64,000 nt of DNA from Brevibacillus sp. JNUCC-41 (GCF_014844095.1 NZ_CP062163.1:1674001-1738000), one strand, 5' to 3'; shown: positions 27,137 through 36,220, counted from the first letter of the stretch. Program-made: numbers and translations. Notes: a model not told the origin generated them from the sequence alone.

Positions 27137-27711
27137 CGTTCTCCCCTCCTTAAGCTTTCCCGGTCTTCCCATATCAGCTCATAACCCTTGCCATGGGAAA
27201 TTCCCCAATCAAAAAAGGACTTTTCCTTCGGCGCATGGCGGACCAGTAAATCACGAATTACCCCTCCATGTGTCATTAGGGCAATTCGGTTTTCCTTACA
27301 GGCAATCAAATGGTTCCAGCCATTATTCACACGCTCGGAAAATGCCGGATAGCTTTCACCCCCGGGCACAAGGGCCTCCATGGGATGTTCCAGCCAATTA
27401 AGATAATCTCGATCTGTCTTCAACTCCTGATATGTCCGACCTTCCCAACTGCCGAAGTTCATTTCACGGAACAAAGGATTTTTGACTGGAACTGCATTTG
27501 GAAACAGCAGTCGTGCAGTTTCCACACAGCGGGGCAAATCACTGCTGTGAATTTTTTCATACTTTGGGTAAGAGCCTCTTAATTCCAGTATCTCCTTTTC
27601 TCCTTTGATGCTTAATGGGGAATCGGTCCAGCCTAAGTAGGCCTTTCGCTCATTTGCTTCCGTCAGCCCATGGCGAAGTAGTGTAATAGCCACAATATCA
27701 GCCATAACCAA
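27088..27711 (-). CDS. cobC: Alpha-ribazole phosphatase (phosphoglycerate mutase family)
   Basis: This 207-aa histidine phosphatase has the RHG motif (ITLLRHGLTEANERKAYLGW), SSDLPRCVETARLLFP, MNFGSWEGRTYQEL and ALMTHGGVIRDLL. It removes phosphate from alpha-ribazole-5'-phosphate or the CobS product. It begins at TTG (SD AAGGGG 7 nt upstream) inside the cobS 3' end; an ATG two codons later is possible. Confidence 0.85.
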   Translation of the reverse strand: MVMADIVAITLLRHGLTEANERKAYLGWTDSPLSIKGEKEILELRGSYPKYEKIHSSDLPRCVETARLLFPNAVPVKNPLFREMNFGSWEGRTYQELKTDRDYLNWLEHPMEALVPGGESYPAFSERVNNGWNHLIACKENRIALMTHGGVIRDLLVRHAPKEKSFFDWGISHGKGYELIWEDRESLRRGERCTLLQEAPIMEKLNG

Positions 27712-28454
27712 AGCTCAACCCCTTCCACGGATGCCCCCAGTACATCCCCCGTTATCCCACCGAACCAACTGACGATTTTACGTTTTATATAAACCAGGAA
27801 AAATACCGCAGCCAGACACATGATGAAAAATAAGGTGACAAGCTTAAGATCGATGATCCAGGCAACCGCCAGACTTACAAGAAGGTACAGCCAATAAATG
27901 GGCAAACTGCTTTTCTTTACTGCACTTTGAAAAAAAGCACCGAGCCCCTCTTTTTTAGCCAGCGGCATCCGGATGAGCAAATAACCCATCACGCATTTGC
28001 TTAAAAGTGGAAGGGCAATGATCAGGAAGTATGTCCATTCATTTACCCTTTCGACAATTTCATAGATAAATAGAAACCGGGCGGCCAATAGGACTATGAC
28101 GGAGATGACACCGAATGCACCTGTCCTGGAATCCTTCATGATTTCCAATCGCCGCTCTTTATCCTGATAGGAAAAAAAAGCATCACTTGCATCGATCCAG
28201 CCATCGAGATGCAAACCTCCCGTTAATGCCATCGTCAAAAACCAAAGGAAAAAGGCAATCGCAAGCGATGACAATGGGGTCCATTCCACGAGCGCATACA
28301 AAACACCGCCCAATATCAAGCCTAGCAAAAGACCTACCAACGGAAAGGTTTGAATGGCACGGTGAATATATTTCTTCTCCATCGGAAGCTGCTTCTTTAT
28401 TGGAAAAACCGTAAAGAACTGCAGGTTAATTAAAAACCCGATCACTCCGCTCAT
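27663..28454 (-). CDS. cobS: Adenosylcobinamide-GDP ribazoletransferase (cobalamin synthase)
   Basis: This 263-aa integral membrane enzyme joins AdoCbi-GDP and alpha-ribazole (phosphate). It shows LTGGLHLDGWIDASDAFFS (metal binding), LEIMKDSRTGAFGV and the later GGITGDVLGASVEGVE. The ATG overlaps the cobU stop as ATGA. Several TM helices follow. Confidence 0.93.
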   Translation of the reverse strand: MSGVIGFLINLQFFTVFPIKKQLPMEKKYIHRAIQTFPLVGLLLGLILGGVLYALVEWTPLSSLAIAFFLWFLTMALTGGLHLDGWIDASDAFFSYQDKERRLEIMKDSRTGAFGVISVIVLLAARFLFIYEIVERVNEWTYFLIIALPLLSKCVMGYLLIRMPLAKKEGLGAFFQSAVKKSSLPIYWLYLLVSLAVAWIIDLKLVTLFFIMCLAAVFFLVYIKRKIVSWFGGITGDVLGASVEGVELWLWLILWLLHYFAMG

Positions 28455-29026
28455 TCCTGCATGCACCCTTTCTTCCGCAATGGAATTCCCGCTTCTACAA
28501 GATAGGCTTCATCGGCCTGCCCGACGATCGTTTGATGAAGCTGGCCCAGTGTTTTTCCGTATATATGAAGGAAATCATCCTGGAAAATCGGTTCCTGCAC
28601 CAATTCATTGCTCACGACTATTAAACAGCTGGATTGTTTTCTTATCTCATTGATTCCGGTTATTATTTTTGAAAAAACGCTATCTAAAAATTCTTCTTCA
28701 AGCGGAATACCAGGGCCAAATAGCTCGTTATCAAGCAGGGTTGTCAGACAATCGAGCAGAATGATGGAATCCTGATCAATGTCCTCCCCTATCCTTGTAA
28801 TATCCGTTGCGTATTCGGAAGTTTTCCAAGCAATCGAGCTGCTTTCTCTATCCTTCCGGTGCCTAAGGATGCGTTCACCCATCTCCACATCACTGTTACG
28901 GCCACAGGCTAGGTAATGCAAGTTCCCATCCGTTTGGAGTGCATACTCCAGGGCTTTTCTTTCTGCGAAGCTGCTTTTACCGGAACGGACACCCCCGGTT
29001 ATAAAACAGAGCCTTGCCTTACCCAC
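28451..29026 (-). CDS. cobU: Adenosylcobinamide kinase / adenosylcobinamide-phosphate guanylyltransferase
   Basis: This 191-aa enzyme has Walker A FITGGVRSGKSSFAE, the guanylylated His region RHRKDR, IILLDCLTTLLDNELFG and VSNELVQEPI with GQADEAYLVEAGIP. It phosphorylates and then GMP-activates adenosylcobinamide. The start is GTG with SD GGAGGGGG 7 nt upstream, inside the end of cobD. Confidence 0.92.
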   Translation of the reverse strand: MGKARLCFITGGVRSGKSSFAERKALEYALQTDGNLHYLACGRNSDVEMGERILRHRKDRESSSIAWKTSEYATDITRIGEDIDQDSIILLDCLTTLLDNELFGPGIPLEEEFLDSVFSKIITGINEIRKQSSCLIVVSNELVQEPIFQDDFLHIYGKTLGQLHQTIVGQADEAYLVEAGIPLRKKGCMQE

Positions 29027-30072
29027 TGTCTTACCCCCTCCATCAATGCTTCGTTATCATGTTCACTCTTCACTGCAAACCGAAGCCACCTTCCATCCAA
29101 ACCGGGAAAATTATAGGTATGGCGCGGTACGATTCCTTTTTTCAGCAAAAAGGGGAAAAGGGATAAGGATTCATCCTTCACCAAATAAAAATTGACTGTG
29201 CTATCAGAGACATTCAACCCTTGCTCCTCATAAAACCGGAATAGTTTTTGCTTTTGCCCTGCAATATAGTCTCTTGTCTTTCTCATATAAGCCTCTTCTG
29301 CAAGACAGATTTTCCCTACTTCAAGTGCCACATGGTTGACGCTCCAATGCGGTTTATAATTTCTTACCCGTTTTATGATGTCAGGTGCCGCAAGCAAATA
29401 GCCCAGTCTCAAACCCGGAATTGCAAAGATTTTAGTCATTGATCTTAGAATGAGTAAATGTGGAAATATTTTGATTAAAGAAGCATAACTAAAGGCATCC
29501 TCAGTAAAATCATAAAAAGCCTCATCCAGGACTACCAGGCAGTCCGCCTTTTGGCATTCAATGATCAATTCCCTAACTGCATCCCGCTCAAATGAAACAC
29601 CCGTCGGATTATTAGGGGTACATAAGAAAATTGCATCATATTCGGGTAATCGGGGAATCAATCGATCCAAGTCCAATTGCCACTCAGGAGCATCAAGCTG
29701 GTGAAAATCGACCTTACATCCTGCTGCCAAACAAGCTTCAGCATATTCCGCAAATGCCGGCTGAATGATTAGCACCCTTTTATTGGCTAATCCGTTCGCT
29801 ACCAACATGATGATTTCAGCACCACCGTTCCCCATCAAAACGGATTGCTCAGGAAGCGCTTCTTTTTTTGCCATTGTTTTTGTCAGTTCAATGGCATGCG
29901 GATCTGGGTATTGAAGGATTCCTTCAAAAAACCCAGACCACTGTTCCTTTATGCATAAAGGCGGACCCAATGGGTTGATATTGGCACTAAAGTCGATAAT
30001 CGATTCAGGCATCTCGATTTCCATCGCTTCGTAAAGATAATGAGGATTAGAGCCATGAGAAGGTAATGTCAA
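28999..30072 (-). CDS. cobD: L-threonine-O-3-phosphate decarboxylase CobD
   Basis: This 357-aa fold-type I PLP enzyme makes (R)-1-aminopropan-2-ol phosphate for the lower loop. It shows DFSANINPLGPP, MGNGGAEIIMLVA, FLCTPNNPTGV, VVLDEAFYDF and the PLP-lysine motif LRSMTKIFAIPGLRLGY. Histidinol-phosphate aminotransferase is the close relative, but neighbours cbiB and cobU settle the call. Starts at TTG (SD AGGGGG) overlapping cbiB. Confidence 0.9.
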   Translation of the reverse strand: MTLPSHGSNPHYLYEAMEIEMPESIIDFSANINPLGPPLCIKEQWSGFFEGILQYPDPHAIELTKTMAKKEALPEQSVLMGNGGAEIIMLVANGLANKRVLIIQPAFAEYAEACLAAGCKVDFHQLDAPEWQLDLDRLIPRLPEYDAIFLCTPNNPTGVSFERDAVRELIIECQKADCLVVLDEAFYDFTEDAFSYASLIKIFPHLLILRSMTKIFAIPGLRLGYLLAAPDIIKRVRNYKPHWSVNHVALEVGKICLAEEAYMRKTRDYIAGQKQKLFRFYEEQGLNVSDSTVNFYLVKDESLSLFPFLLKKGIVPRHTYNFPGLDGRWLRFAVKSEHDNEALMEGVRQWVRQGSVL

Positions 30073-31012
30073 GAATAAGTCCCCCTAGCCATAGCATCAG
30101 CAGAAATAGAAAAGATGACCGATGCATGATGGTAATCGTTTTTGGTATATGTTTTGCTTCCAATCGAACAAGCGGAACTCCCATCCTCGCACGGTCGGAA
30201 ACAATTCCTTTGTACATATTCCGGCCTCCAAGCTGTATTCCCAAAATGGCAGCAACACCTGCTTCACACCACCCGCTATTCGGGCTTGGATGTTTTTTTG
30301 CGTCATTGAATAATATCTTCCATCTGGCACCAAATCCATGATAGCCGGATTCCGAGCTCAGCAACATCAGGAATCCGGTGAGGCGGCTGGGAATCCAGTT
30401 GACGATATCATCGAGCTTGGCTGAAGCCCAGCCGAATTGCCCATATTTATCATTTTTGTACCCTACCATGGAATCGCAGGTATTAATCGCCCTGTACATC
30501 ATCGCGAGCGGCGCACCGCCAAATGCTGCCCAGAACATCGGTGCCGTAATCCCATCACTGGTATTTTCCGCTACGGTTTCCACGGTGCCCCTGACTATTT
30601 CGGATTCATCAAGATCAGCAGTATCACGGCCAACGATATAGGAAAGCTTTAGCCTCGCTTCAGGTAAATCCCGTTCATTAAGCGGATTGCAAACATCCAT
30701 CCCAGCTTGCTTCAAGCCCTTCTGAGCTATCGTAGTGGAAATGACAACAGCTTCCCAAAGGATGCCTGCAAGCGGGTGGATCCGATAAGCCAAATAGACG
30801 GTAAGACCAGTAATCAATATCACCGCCGATACGACGATGATTAACATGAAGAATCCATTCCGTTTCTTATATGCCCCTTTATTGAATACCAGGTCCAACT
30901 TGCTTATCATCGTTCCTATCCATTTGACTGGATGCGGCCAATTTGGCGGATCACCAATTAATAGATCAAGGAAAAACGCCAGCGTAACTGCCAAAAGATG
31001 ATGATAAATCAT
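30047..31012 (-). CDS. cbiB: Adenosylcobinamide-phosphate synthase CbiB
   Basis: This 321-aa membrane protein has DLLIGDPPNWPHPVKWIG at the N-terminus and RDTADLDESEIVRGTVETVA, ENTSDGITAPMFWAAFGG and YKNDKYGQFGWASAKLDD further in. It condenses adenosylcobyric acid with aminopropanol (phosphate). The ATG overlaps the btuD-cbiZ stop (ATGA). Confidence 0.94.
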   Translation of the reverse strand: MIYHHLLAVTLAFFLDLLIGDPPNWPHPVKWIGTMISKLDLVFNKGAYKKRNGFFMLIIVVSAVILITGLTVYLAYRIHPLAGILWEAVVISTTIAQKGLKQAGMDVCNPLNERDLPEARLKLSYIVGRDTADLDESEIVRGTVETVAENTSDGITAPMFWAAFGGAPLAMMYRAINTCDSMVGYKNDKYGQFGWASAKLDDIVNWIPSRLTGFLMLLSSESGYHGFGARWKILFNDAKKHPSPNSGWCEAGVAAILGIQLGGRNMYKGIVSDRARMGVPLVRLEAKHIPKTITIMHRSSFLFLLMLWLGGLILDITFSWL

Positions 31013-32481
31013 AAATCCTCAATCCGTTTCCGAGTATTCTTTACTGCTTCCACTGTACAATCATAAACACCGCGGCTGATCATCTTCCCTAATGGAGTGA
31101 TGGTGCCCGCATATTGAAGCTTTGCCCCTCTTTGAGTTGCCGCAATCAAAATGCTGTCTGTCGATGTTCCTGTTGCACATGTATTTGTCACCTTATCCAT
31201 GACATGCAAATCATGAAGTGCTTTTACCTTTGCCTCGGTCGCAGTAACTATGCTGTGGATGAAAGCCTCTTCTGCCAAATGGCCATTTACGAATATCCAA
31301 GTATTTATCGTTCCTGGAGCGGAACTCCAAGAATGCCGGTCTGCTAAAGAAGCGTCGATGGCATTGCCTACACCAGCCGTCACGATAATGAAAACCGAGA
31401 AATCTTCAGCTCTAAATAGCTTGAAAGCAACCGTGTCGAGAAAGACGGCTGTCATCATCCCTACCGTTTCCTGAGGTTCAAAACCATGAGTCCTTAAATA
31501 GTCGGCCATTTCAACATGATGATCCTCGCAATCATAACCATGATGGACGTGCCTATTCACAAAATATTTATGCCAGCCCGTCCCTGAACCAGTCACTCCA
31601 GAAGACATCGTTCTAAGCGGAATCGGAGAATCCAATTGAATCATCTCTTGACCGACTGTCAAATAAGAAACATCGATTTCCAATGGGATAAAATCATGGC
31701 CATGCTTTTCCGGAACGATGAACATCTGCGGTTTCGGAAGGGCGGGATGTGGATGTTTTTCGATCGTCGTATGATATACATCCTGAATCCGTTCCTGTTG
31801 GAGCACTTCGTTCGGCACATCAACAACCTGAATCTGCCCTTTCTCAAGCAACATAAGCCGATCACAATATAATCCAGCCAAATTCAAATCATGAAAAATT
31901 GAAATAACGGTCAACTTCTGCTCTTTTGCCATTTTCCTCATTAAATCCAGAAGATCTTTTTGATAGGAGAGATCCAAGTGGTTCGTAGGTTCATCCAAAA
32001 AAAGGATTTCCGGCTCTTGGGCAAGTGCCTGTGCCAGCAAGACCCTTTGTCTCTCCCCTCCTGATAATCGTTCAAAATGAAGGTCCTGAAAATCAGCTAC
32101 TCCCGTTTGTTCCATAACTCGTTGGACAATCGATTCATCTTCTGCGGACCAACTATGGAACCAACCTGATTGATGGGCATATCGACCAAGTGAGACTGTC
32201 TCTTTTACTGTATAGGAGAAAGCTAATGAGGAATGTTGAGGGAGCACAGCAATGACCTGTGCAAGTTGTTTTGACGAATAATCCTTCAAATCCCTACCTC
32301 TAATGCGTACGCTTCCGCCTTTATAATCGAGCACCCCGCTAAGCATGCTTAAAAGCGTCGTTTTTCCGCTGCCATTTGGACCAAGAATCCCGAATAATTC
32401 CCCTTTATGTACATCAAAAGAGACAGAGTCCAAAACAGCTTTGTTATGATATCCACCTGTTAACCCTCTTACTTCAAGCAT
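31009..32481 (-). CDS. Cobalamin ABC transporter ATPase fused to adenosylcobinamide amidohydrolase (BtuD-CbiZ)
   Basis: This 490-aa fusion has residues 1 to about 255 as an ABC ATPase (Walker A GILGPNGSGKTTLL, signature ERLSGGERQRVLLAQ, Walker B ILFLDEPTNHLD). Residues about 270-490 are CbiZ (VTGSGTGWHKYFVNRHV, TAGVGNAIDASLADRH, NTCATGTSTDSILIAAT). CbiZ cuts the nucleotide loop from incoming corrinoids so they can be rebuilt with a preferred lower ligand. B. subtilis YvrA is of the same type. Powers BtuC. Confidence 0.93.
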   Translation of the reverse strand: MLEVRGLTGGYHNKAVLDSVSFDVHKGELFGILGPNGSGKTTLLSMLSGVLDYKGGSVRIRGRDLKDYSSKQLAQVIAVLPQHSSLAFSYTVKETVSLGRYAHQSGWFHSWSAEDESIVQRVMEQTGVADFQDLHFERLSGGERQRVLLAQALAQEPEILFLDEPTNHLDLSYQKDLLDLMRKMAKEQKLTVISIFHDLNLAGLYCDRLMLLEKGQIQVVDVPNEVLQQERIQDVYHTTIEKHPHPALPKPQMFIVPEKHGHDFIPLEIDVSYLTVGQEMIQLDSPIPLRTMSSGVTGSGTGWHKYFVNRHVHHGYDCEDHHVEMADYLRTHGFEPQETVGMMTAVFLDTVAFKLFRAEDFSVFIIVTAGVGNAIDASLADRHSWSSAPGTINTWIFVNGHLAEEAFIHSIVTATEAKVKALHDLHVMDKVTNTCATGTSTDSILIAATQRGAKLQYAGTITPLGKMISRGVYDCTVEAVKNTRKRIEDL

Positions 32482-32487
32482 CCGTTT

Positions 32488-33543
32488 TTACCCTTCTCTC
32501 CGTCTCTTTAATAAAATCAGCGCAAATGCAGGTGCCCCGATAAGTGAGGTGATCACCCCGATCGGCAGTTCCGATGGGGCAATGATCGTTCGTGCCACAA
32601 AATCCGCCAATATTAAGAATCCGCTTCCTACCAACAATGACAACGGAAGTAGATGTTTATGGTCAGGCCCCCAAATCTTTCGGACAAAATGAGGAATGAC
32701 CAATCCTACAAAGCCAATCGCCCCTGAAACGGCAACGGCTGCCCCTGTCAATGTCGAACCGGCTATCAAGATCCACATTTTCCGCCGCTTAACATTCACA
32801 CCTAAGTGCTTTGCCCGGTCTTCCCCGAAAGTCATCGCATTCAATTCACTTGTATTCATGATCAAAATCAATGATCCAATGATAAAAAACGGCAAAATGA
32901 TTGCAATGTAATTCCAACCTCGCATTGAAACGCTTCCCATCAGCCAGCCGATGATTTGTCTTAATTCATCACCGGTCAGCGCAATCATCAATGAAATGAA
33001 GGCACTTAAAAATGAGCTGAAAATGATTCCCGTTAAAATGATCGTTTCCACTTTCATCGATCGATCCATTTTTTTTGCGAAAGTAAGTACGCAAAGCATC
33101 GTGAGCACTGAGCATAAGATGCTCAATGCCGGAAGAGTATATAAACCGATGAACGGCAGTGAAATATTCAAGAATATTGTCAATACGGCGCCGACCGATG
33201 CTCCTGATGAAATACCCAATGTGTAAGGATCAGCAAGCGGGTTCCGGAGCAGTCCCTGAAAAGCCGCACCCGCAATCGCAAGTGATGCCCCGACCAAACC
33301 CGCAAGCAATACGCGCGGCAGGCGGATGTTCATCACGATATTCGTAAGCATCACATCCGGATCAGCAGAAATCGGCAAATGGAAAATCTCCTTGCCGATT
33401 ATTTGTATAAGTACGGGAATCGGTACTGGCACCGAACCAAAGGAAATGCCTATCGTCATCGCGAATAACAAAATGAACAACGCAATCAAATAAGCAAACG
33501 CCCATTTAGTTGTCAAATTGGTTCGGATAGACTGATTTGGCAA
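32488..33543 (-). CDS. btuC: Cobalamin ABC transporter permease BtuC (FecCD family)
   Basis: This 351-aa FecCD-type permease has about ten TM helices. It shows NIRLPRVLLAGLVGASLAIAGA, FQGLLRNPLADPYTLGISSG, TLTGAAVAVSGAIGFVGLVI and PHFVRKIWGPDHKHLLP. The likely start is TTG at 33543, overlapping the btuF 3' end by 38 nt, with GAGG only 3 nt upstream. A siderophore substrate is the generic alternative, but the riboswitch and operon indicate cobalamin. Confidence 0.9.
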   Translation of the reverse strand: MPNQSIRTNLTTKWAFAYLIALFILLFAMTIGISFGSVPVPIPVLIQIIGKEIFHLPISADPDVMLTNIVMNIRLPRVLLAGLVGASLAIAGAAFQGLLRNPLADPYTLGISSGASVGAVLTIFLNISLPFIGLYTLPALSILCSVLTMLCVLTFAKKMDRSMKVETIILTGIIFSSFLSAFISLMIALTGDELRQIIGWLMGSVSMRGWNYIAIILPFFIIGSLILIMNTSELNAMTFGEDRAKHLGVNVKRRKMWILIAGSTLTGAAVAVSGAIGFVGLVIPHFVRKIWGPDHKHLLPLSLLVGSGFLILADFVARTIIAPSELPIGVITSLIGAPAFALILLKRRREG

Positions 33544-34495
33544 GTTCCTCTACTCCCTCTATTAAACGTGGACCGGAACGGGTTACCAAGTCTGAATGGA
33601 CATCAAAGACTTGGCCATTCTTAATAGCATTTACGTCTTGCCATCCTTTTCGGCCCGTCACTTCACTCACTGAATCTTTCGCATAGTAACCATATGTTGT
33701 AATGATGACATCCGGATTTGCAGCAATCATCGACTCTTCATCAATTTTTGCCCATCCGTCCAATTCAGCAGCAGCATTATCCGCTGATATAATGTTAAGC
33801 ATCTCATTCATGAAAGTATTTTTTCCTGGTGTGTATATTTCTGGTGAAGGCGAAACTTCCACTAAAACGGTCTTCCTATCCGCTTCCTTTATGGATTTGG
33901 CCTTTTCCTGAATGTCCTTGAGCTTCGTTTTCATATCCGTAATGATTTCTTTTGCCTTATCATGTTCTCCCGTTGCCTGTCCAATCATTTCAATAGACTC
34001 ATAGACTTGGTCAAAACTTTGTGCATCATTGACTACAAGGACATCTATTCCAGCATCCTTAAGTTGCTGTAAACCCTCATTTGAATTATGGGCACTTGAT
34101 GCATGTGCAAGAACAAGATCCGGTTTCATGGAGACAATCAGCTCCGTGTTCATTTCCATTCCGCCAACTTTTTCAATTTCTTTCGTTTCTTCCGGGTAAT
34201 TATCATTATCGGATACACCAACGACATTTTTACCCAAACCAAGTGCAAAGACCACTTCCGTATTACTTGGTATCAACGAAACGATTTTCTTCGGTTTTTG
34301 TTCTATCGTCACTTTTTCCCCAGTTGCATCTTTAATCGTAATCGGGAAAGCTTCGTGTTGAGCATGATTCGTTTGTTGCTTTTCTTTTCCTTCATCAGCA
34401 GCGTCACTGCAGCCAACCATCAATCCTGCAGTAAGCAACATCAACAGTATCAGACCAAAAATCTTCTTCATTTTCATTCCCCACAATCTTTTCAT
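33506..34495 (-). CDS. btuF: Cobalamin-binding lipoprotein BtuF
   Basis: This 329-aa lipoprotein (lipobox LMVGC, Cys29) has the class III binding-protein fold: KIVSLIPSNTEVVFALGLG, VGVSDNDNYPEE, KPDLVLAHASS and NPDVIITTYGY. Starts at 34495 or at an ATG at 34471 (SD GGGGA); both leave a complete lipoprotein signal. It is the first gene after the cobalamin riboswitch and delivers corrinoids to BtuC. Confidence 0.9.
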   Translation of the reverse strand: MKRLWGMKMKKIFGLILLMLLTAGLMVGCSDAADEGKEKQQTNHAQHEAFPITIKDATGEKVTIEQKPKKIVSLIPSNTEVVFALGLGKNVVGVSDNDNYPEETKEIEKVGGMEMNTELIVSMKPDLVLAHASSAHNSNEGLQQLKDAGIDVLVVNDAQSFDQVYESIEMIGQATGEHDKAKEIITDMKTKLKDIQEKAKSIKEADRKTVLVEVSPSPEIYTPGKNTFMNEMLNIISADNAAAELDGWAKIDEESMIAANPDVIITTYGYYAKDSVSEVTGRKGWQDVNAIKNGQVFDVHSDLVTRSGPRLIEGVEELAKSVYPNQFDN

Positions 34496-34540
34496 TTAAT
34501 TTCTTCCCACCTTAATAAAGAAAACGCATTGTTGGAAGAT

Positions 34541-34583
34541 GCCCCAAAACAAAAAGCACCTCCCGTTAAACGGAAGGTGCTTG
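34541..34583 (-). terminator. Expression-platform terminator of the cobalamin riboswitch
   Basis: On the minus strand AAGCACCTTCCGT / ACGGGAGGTGCTT is followed by TTTGTTTT, between the aptamer and btuF. B12 binding is expected to favour it. Confidence 0.85.
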
Positions 34584-34609
34584 CATGGCAACAATATCAT
34601 TACGGACTC

Positions 34610-34830
34610 TTTCTTAGGGTCTGCCACACACCTTCCCATCCGCGTAGGTTACAGGTGTACGAATTTTGGCAGGTCTCCTGGCTCATGGTCATCGTCAACG
34701 GCACCTTCCCATATCTCATACAGTGGTACACAGCCGTCAGCTCCCATATACAGTGGCGGGACCGCGCTGGCATTTCACCAGCTTCCCTTTTAAGTCATTA
34801 CGACACCAAATCGTTCATATGTATATAATT
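34610..34830 (-). ncRNA. Cobalamin riboswitch (AdoCbl type)
   Basis: On the minus strand the diagnostic blocks are in order. GGGAAGCTGGTGAAATGCC and then CAGCGCGGTCCCGCCACTGT lie at 34748-34788. The B12 box AGCCAGGAGACCTGCC lies at 34668-34683. A terminator hairpin follows, then btuF. It should turn the whole 12-gene uptake and salvage operon off when B12 is plentiful. A TATAAT-like -10 lies upstream at 34843-34848. The outer boundaries are approximate. Confidence 0.95.
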
Positions 34831-34911
34831 TTCACTGCCTTCATTATACACCATGTAAGAATCGATTATTATATGATTTTTCTGAACAAGTTCGAAATGA
34901 GCCTTCCACCT

Positions 34912-35784
34912 TCAATGATTTGAAGCATTTTCAACCAGTGACGCAAACCCATCGACTGATAACCCGGGTGAAATCCGAACCCGATGCAGGGCATGCATCC
35001 CTTGGTCCCTTGAAGCTCCCCCAGGTTCGGTGGTGACTGCCATCTTGTATCCCGCTTCTTCTGACAGCGCTAGACTCTCTTCATTATACCGGCCAACCGG
35101 ATAGGAGAGCACTGTCGTGTCCTGGTCGAGCATACGGTCGAATAGCTCTTTCGACTGAACCATTTCCGCTTCTTGCTGCACTGCCGTCATGCGGTTCAGC
35201 TCCAAATGGTTGATGGTATGGCTTTCGATCGAAATCCCATTCCTGCTCATCACCAACATTTGATCTTCAGTCAGGTGATGACCTTTATCAATGGACTTAC
35301 CGATCATGAAGACAGTTGCTTTCATATCATTTTCCTTTAATATCGGAAAAGCCTCTGTGTAGTTATCTGTATAGCCATCGTCAAAAGTAAGCCAGACGCA
35401 CTTCTCACTTGGCATCCGATTCTCGGTTAAAACGAGGTATGCTTCTTCAGGGGATAATGTATAGTAACCATTCTCCCGAAGCCAAGCCATCTGTGCTCGG
35501 AATTCCTCAATTGGAACCCGAAGTCCATTCCCTTCAGAAATGCTGTGATACATCAAGATTGGAAGCTGTACCGCGGACTTGGCCATTATCCAGTCTCCCG
35601 TATCGATTTGGCCATCCAAATCCTGACCGGTCCCATTCTCGGCCGCTTCGACCACTTCAATGTCATCTTCCGCAATCGGTGCAGCCGTTTTTATGCCTAT
35701 ACCCTCTACAATCCTTTGTGAACAACCAGGTAAAATTAAAATCCCCAGCAATGCCACCATCCATAAAACTCTATATCTTTTCAC
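34912..35784 (-). CDS. Polysaccharide deacetylase family lipoprotein
   Basis: This 290-aa lipoprotein (lipobox LPGC) has a CE4/NodB domain from about residue 74: PILMYHSI, VWLTFDDGYTDNY (metal and base Asp), ATVFMIG, SIESHTINHLELN (zinc His) and SYPVGRYNEES. Acts outside the membrane, probably on peptidoglycan or another N-acetylated polymer. GTG at 35784 has SD AGGGGA 6 nt away; the ATG two codons earlier is too close to the SD. An inverted repeat AATAGTAT-N4-ATACTATT (35812-35831) lies upstream. Confidence 0.86.
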   Translation of the reverse strand: MKRYRVLWMVALLGILILPGCSQRIVEGIGIKTAAPIAEDDIEVVEAAENGTGQDLDGQIDTGDWIMAKSAVQLPILMYHSISEGNGLRVPIEEFRAQMAWLRENGYYTLSPEEAYLVLTENRMPSEKCVWLTFDDGYTDNYTEAFPILKENDMKATVFMIGKSIDKGHHLTEDQMLVMSRNGISIESHTINHLELNRMTAVQQEAEMVQSKELFDRMLDQDTTVLSYPVGRYNEESLALSEEAGYKMAVTTEPGGASRDQGMHALHRVRISPGLSVDGFASLVENASNH

Positions 35785-35934
35785 TATCATTCCCCTAATT
35801 TTTTCTAGTATAATAGTATCAGAATACTATTCGATAATAAAGTATTCCATTTAAAGAATTAATAGGAAAACAAAAGGGCATAGCTACCTGCTGAGCATTT
35901 ATGAAGATTTTTTTCATAAGTATGTGCTATAAGC

Positions 35935-35963
35935 TTGAAAAGTTTGCCTATAAGAAATATAAT
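35935..35963 (+). promoter_or_regulatory. Sigma-A promoter of tRNA-Arg
   Basis: TTGAAA - 17 nt - TATAAT is an almost perfect sigma-A promoter ending 26 bp before the tRNA. Confidence 0.8.
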
Positions 35964-35988
35964 AAATAAGTCGTCGACTTAAATATAT

Positions 35989-36062
35989 GTCCCAGTAGCT
36001 CAGCAGGATAGAGCGACAGCCTCCTAAGCTGTAGGTCGTAGGTTCGATTCCTATCTGGGACG
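35989..36062 (+). tRNA. tRNA-Arg (anticodon CCU)
   Basis: The 74-nt cloverleaf has acceptor stem GTCCCAG/CTGGGAC, D arm GCTC..GAGC, anticodon stem ACAGC/GCTGT with loop CTCCTAA (anticodon CCT, reads AGG), and T-loop TTCGATT. No CCA is encoded. It has its own promoter and terminator, so it is a single-gene unit. Confidence 0.97.
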
Positions 36063-36070
36063 CTAATTTC

Positions 36071-36117
36071 AAAAACCCTGTTACAATGCAGTTTTCTGCA
36101 TCGTAGCAGGGTTTTTT
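36071..36117 (+). terminator. tRNA-Arg terminator
   Basis: A long hairpin AAACCCTG..TGCAG / CTGCA..CAGGGTTT is followed by TTTT. Confidence 0.88.
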
Positions 36118-36185
36118 CTGTGAATCATGGGACCACTAGACATTAGACAAATTTAATCACAAATTCATCAAGCCATATAAATATC

Positions 36186-36220
36186 AAAAAATCTGAGCCC
36201 TTTACAGGACTCAGATTTTT
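36186..36220. terminator. Bidirectional terminator downstream of the acyltransferase
   Basis: AAAAATCTGAG / CTCAGATTTTT with T-tracts on both sides, between the tRNA unit and the acyltransferase gene. Confidence 0.85.

Noticed and set aside
34103-34828. Long plus-strand open frame across btuF and its upstream region
   Set aside because: It is antisense to btuF and to a textbook cobalamin riboswitch; no SD and no recognisable protein.
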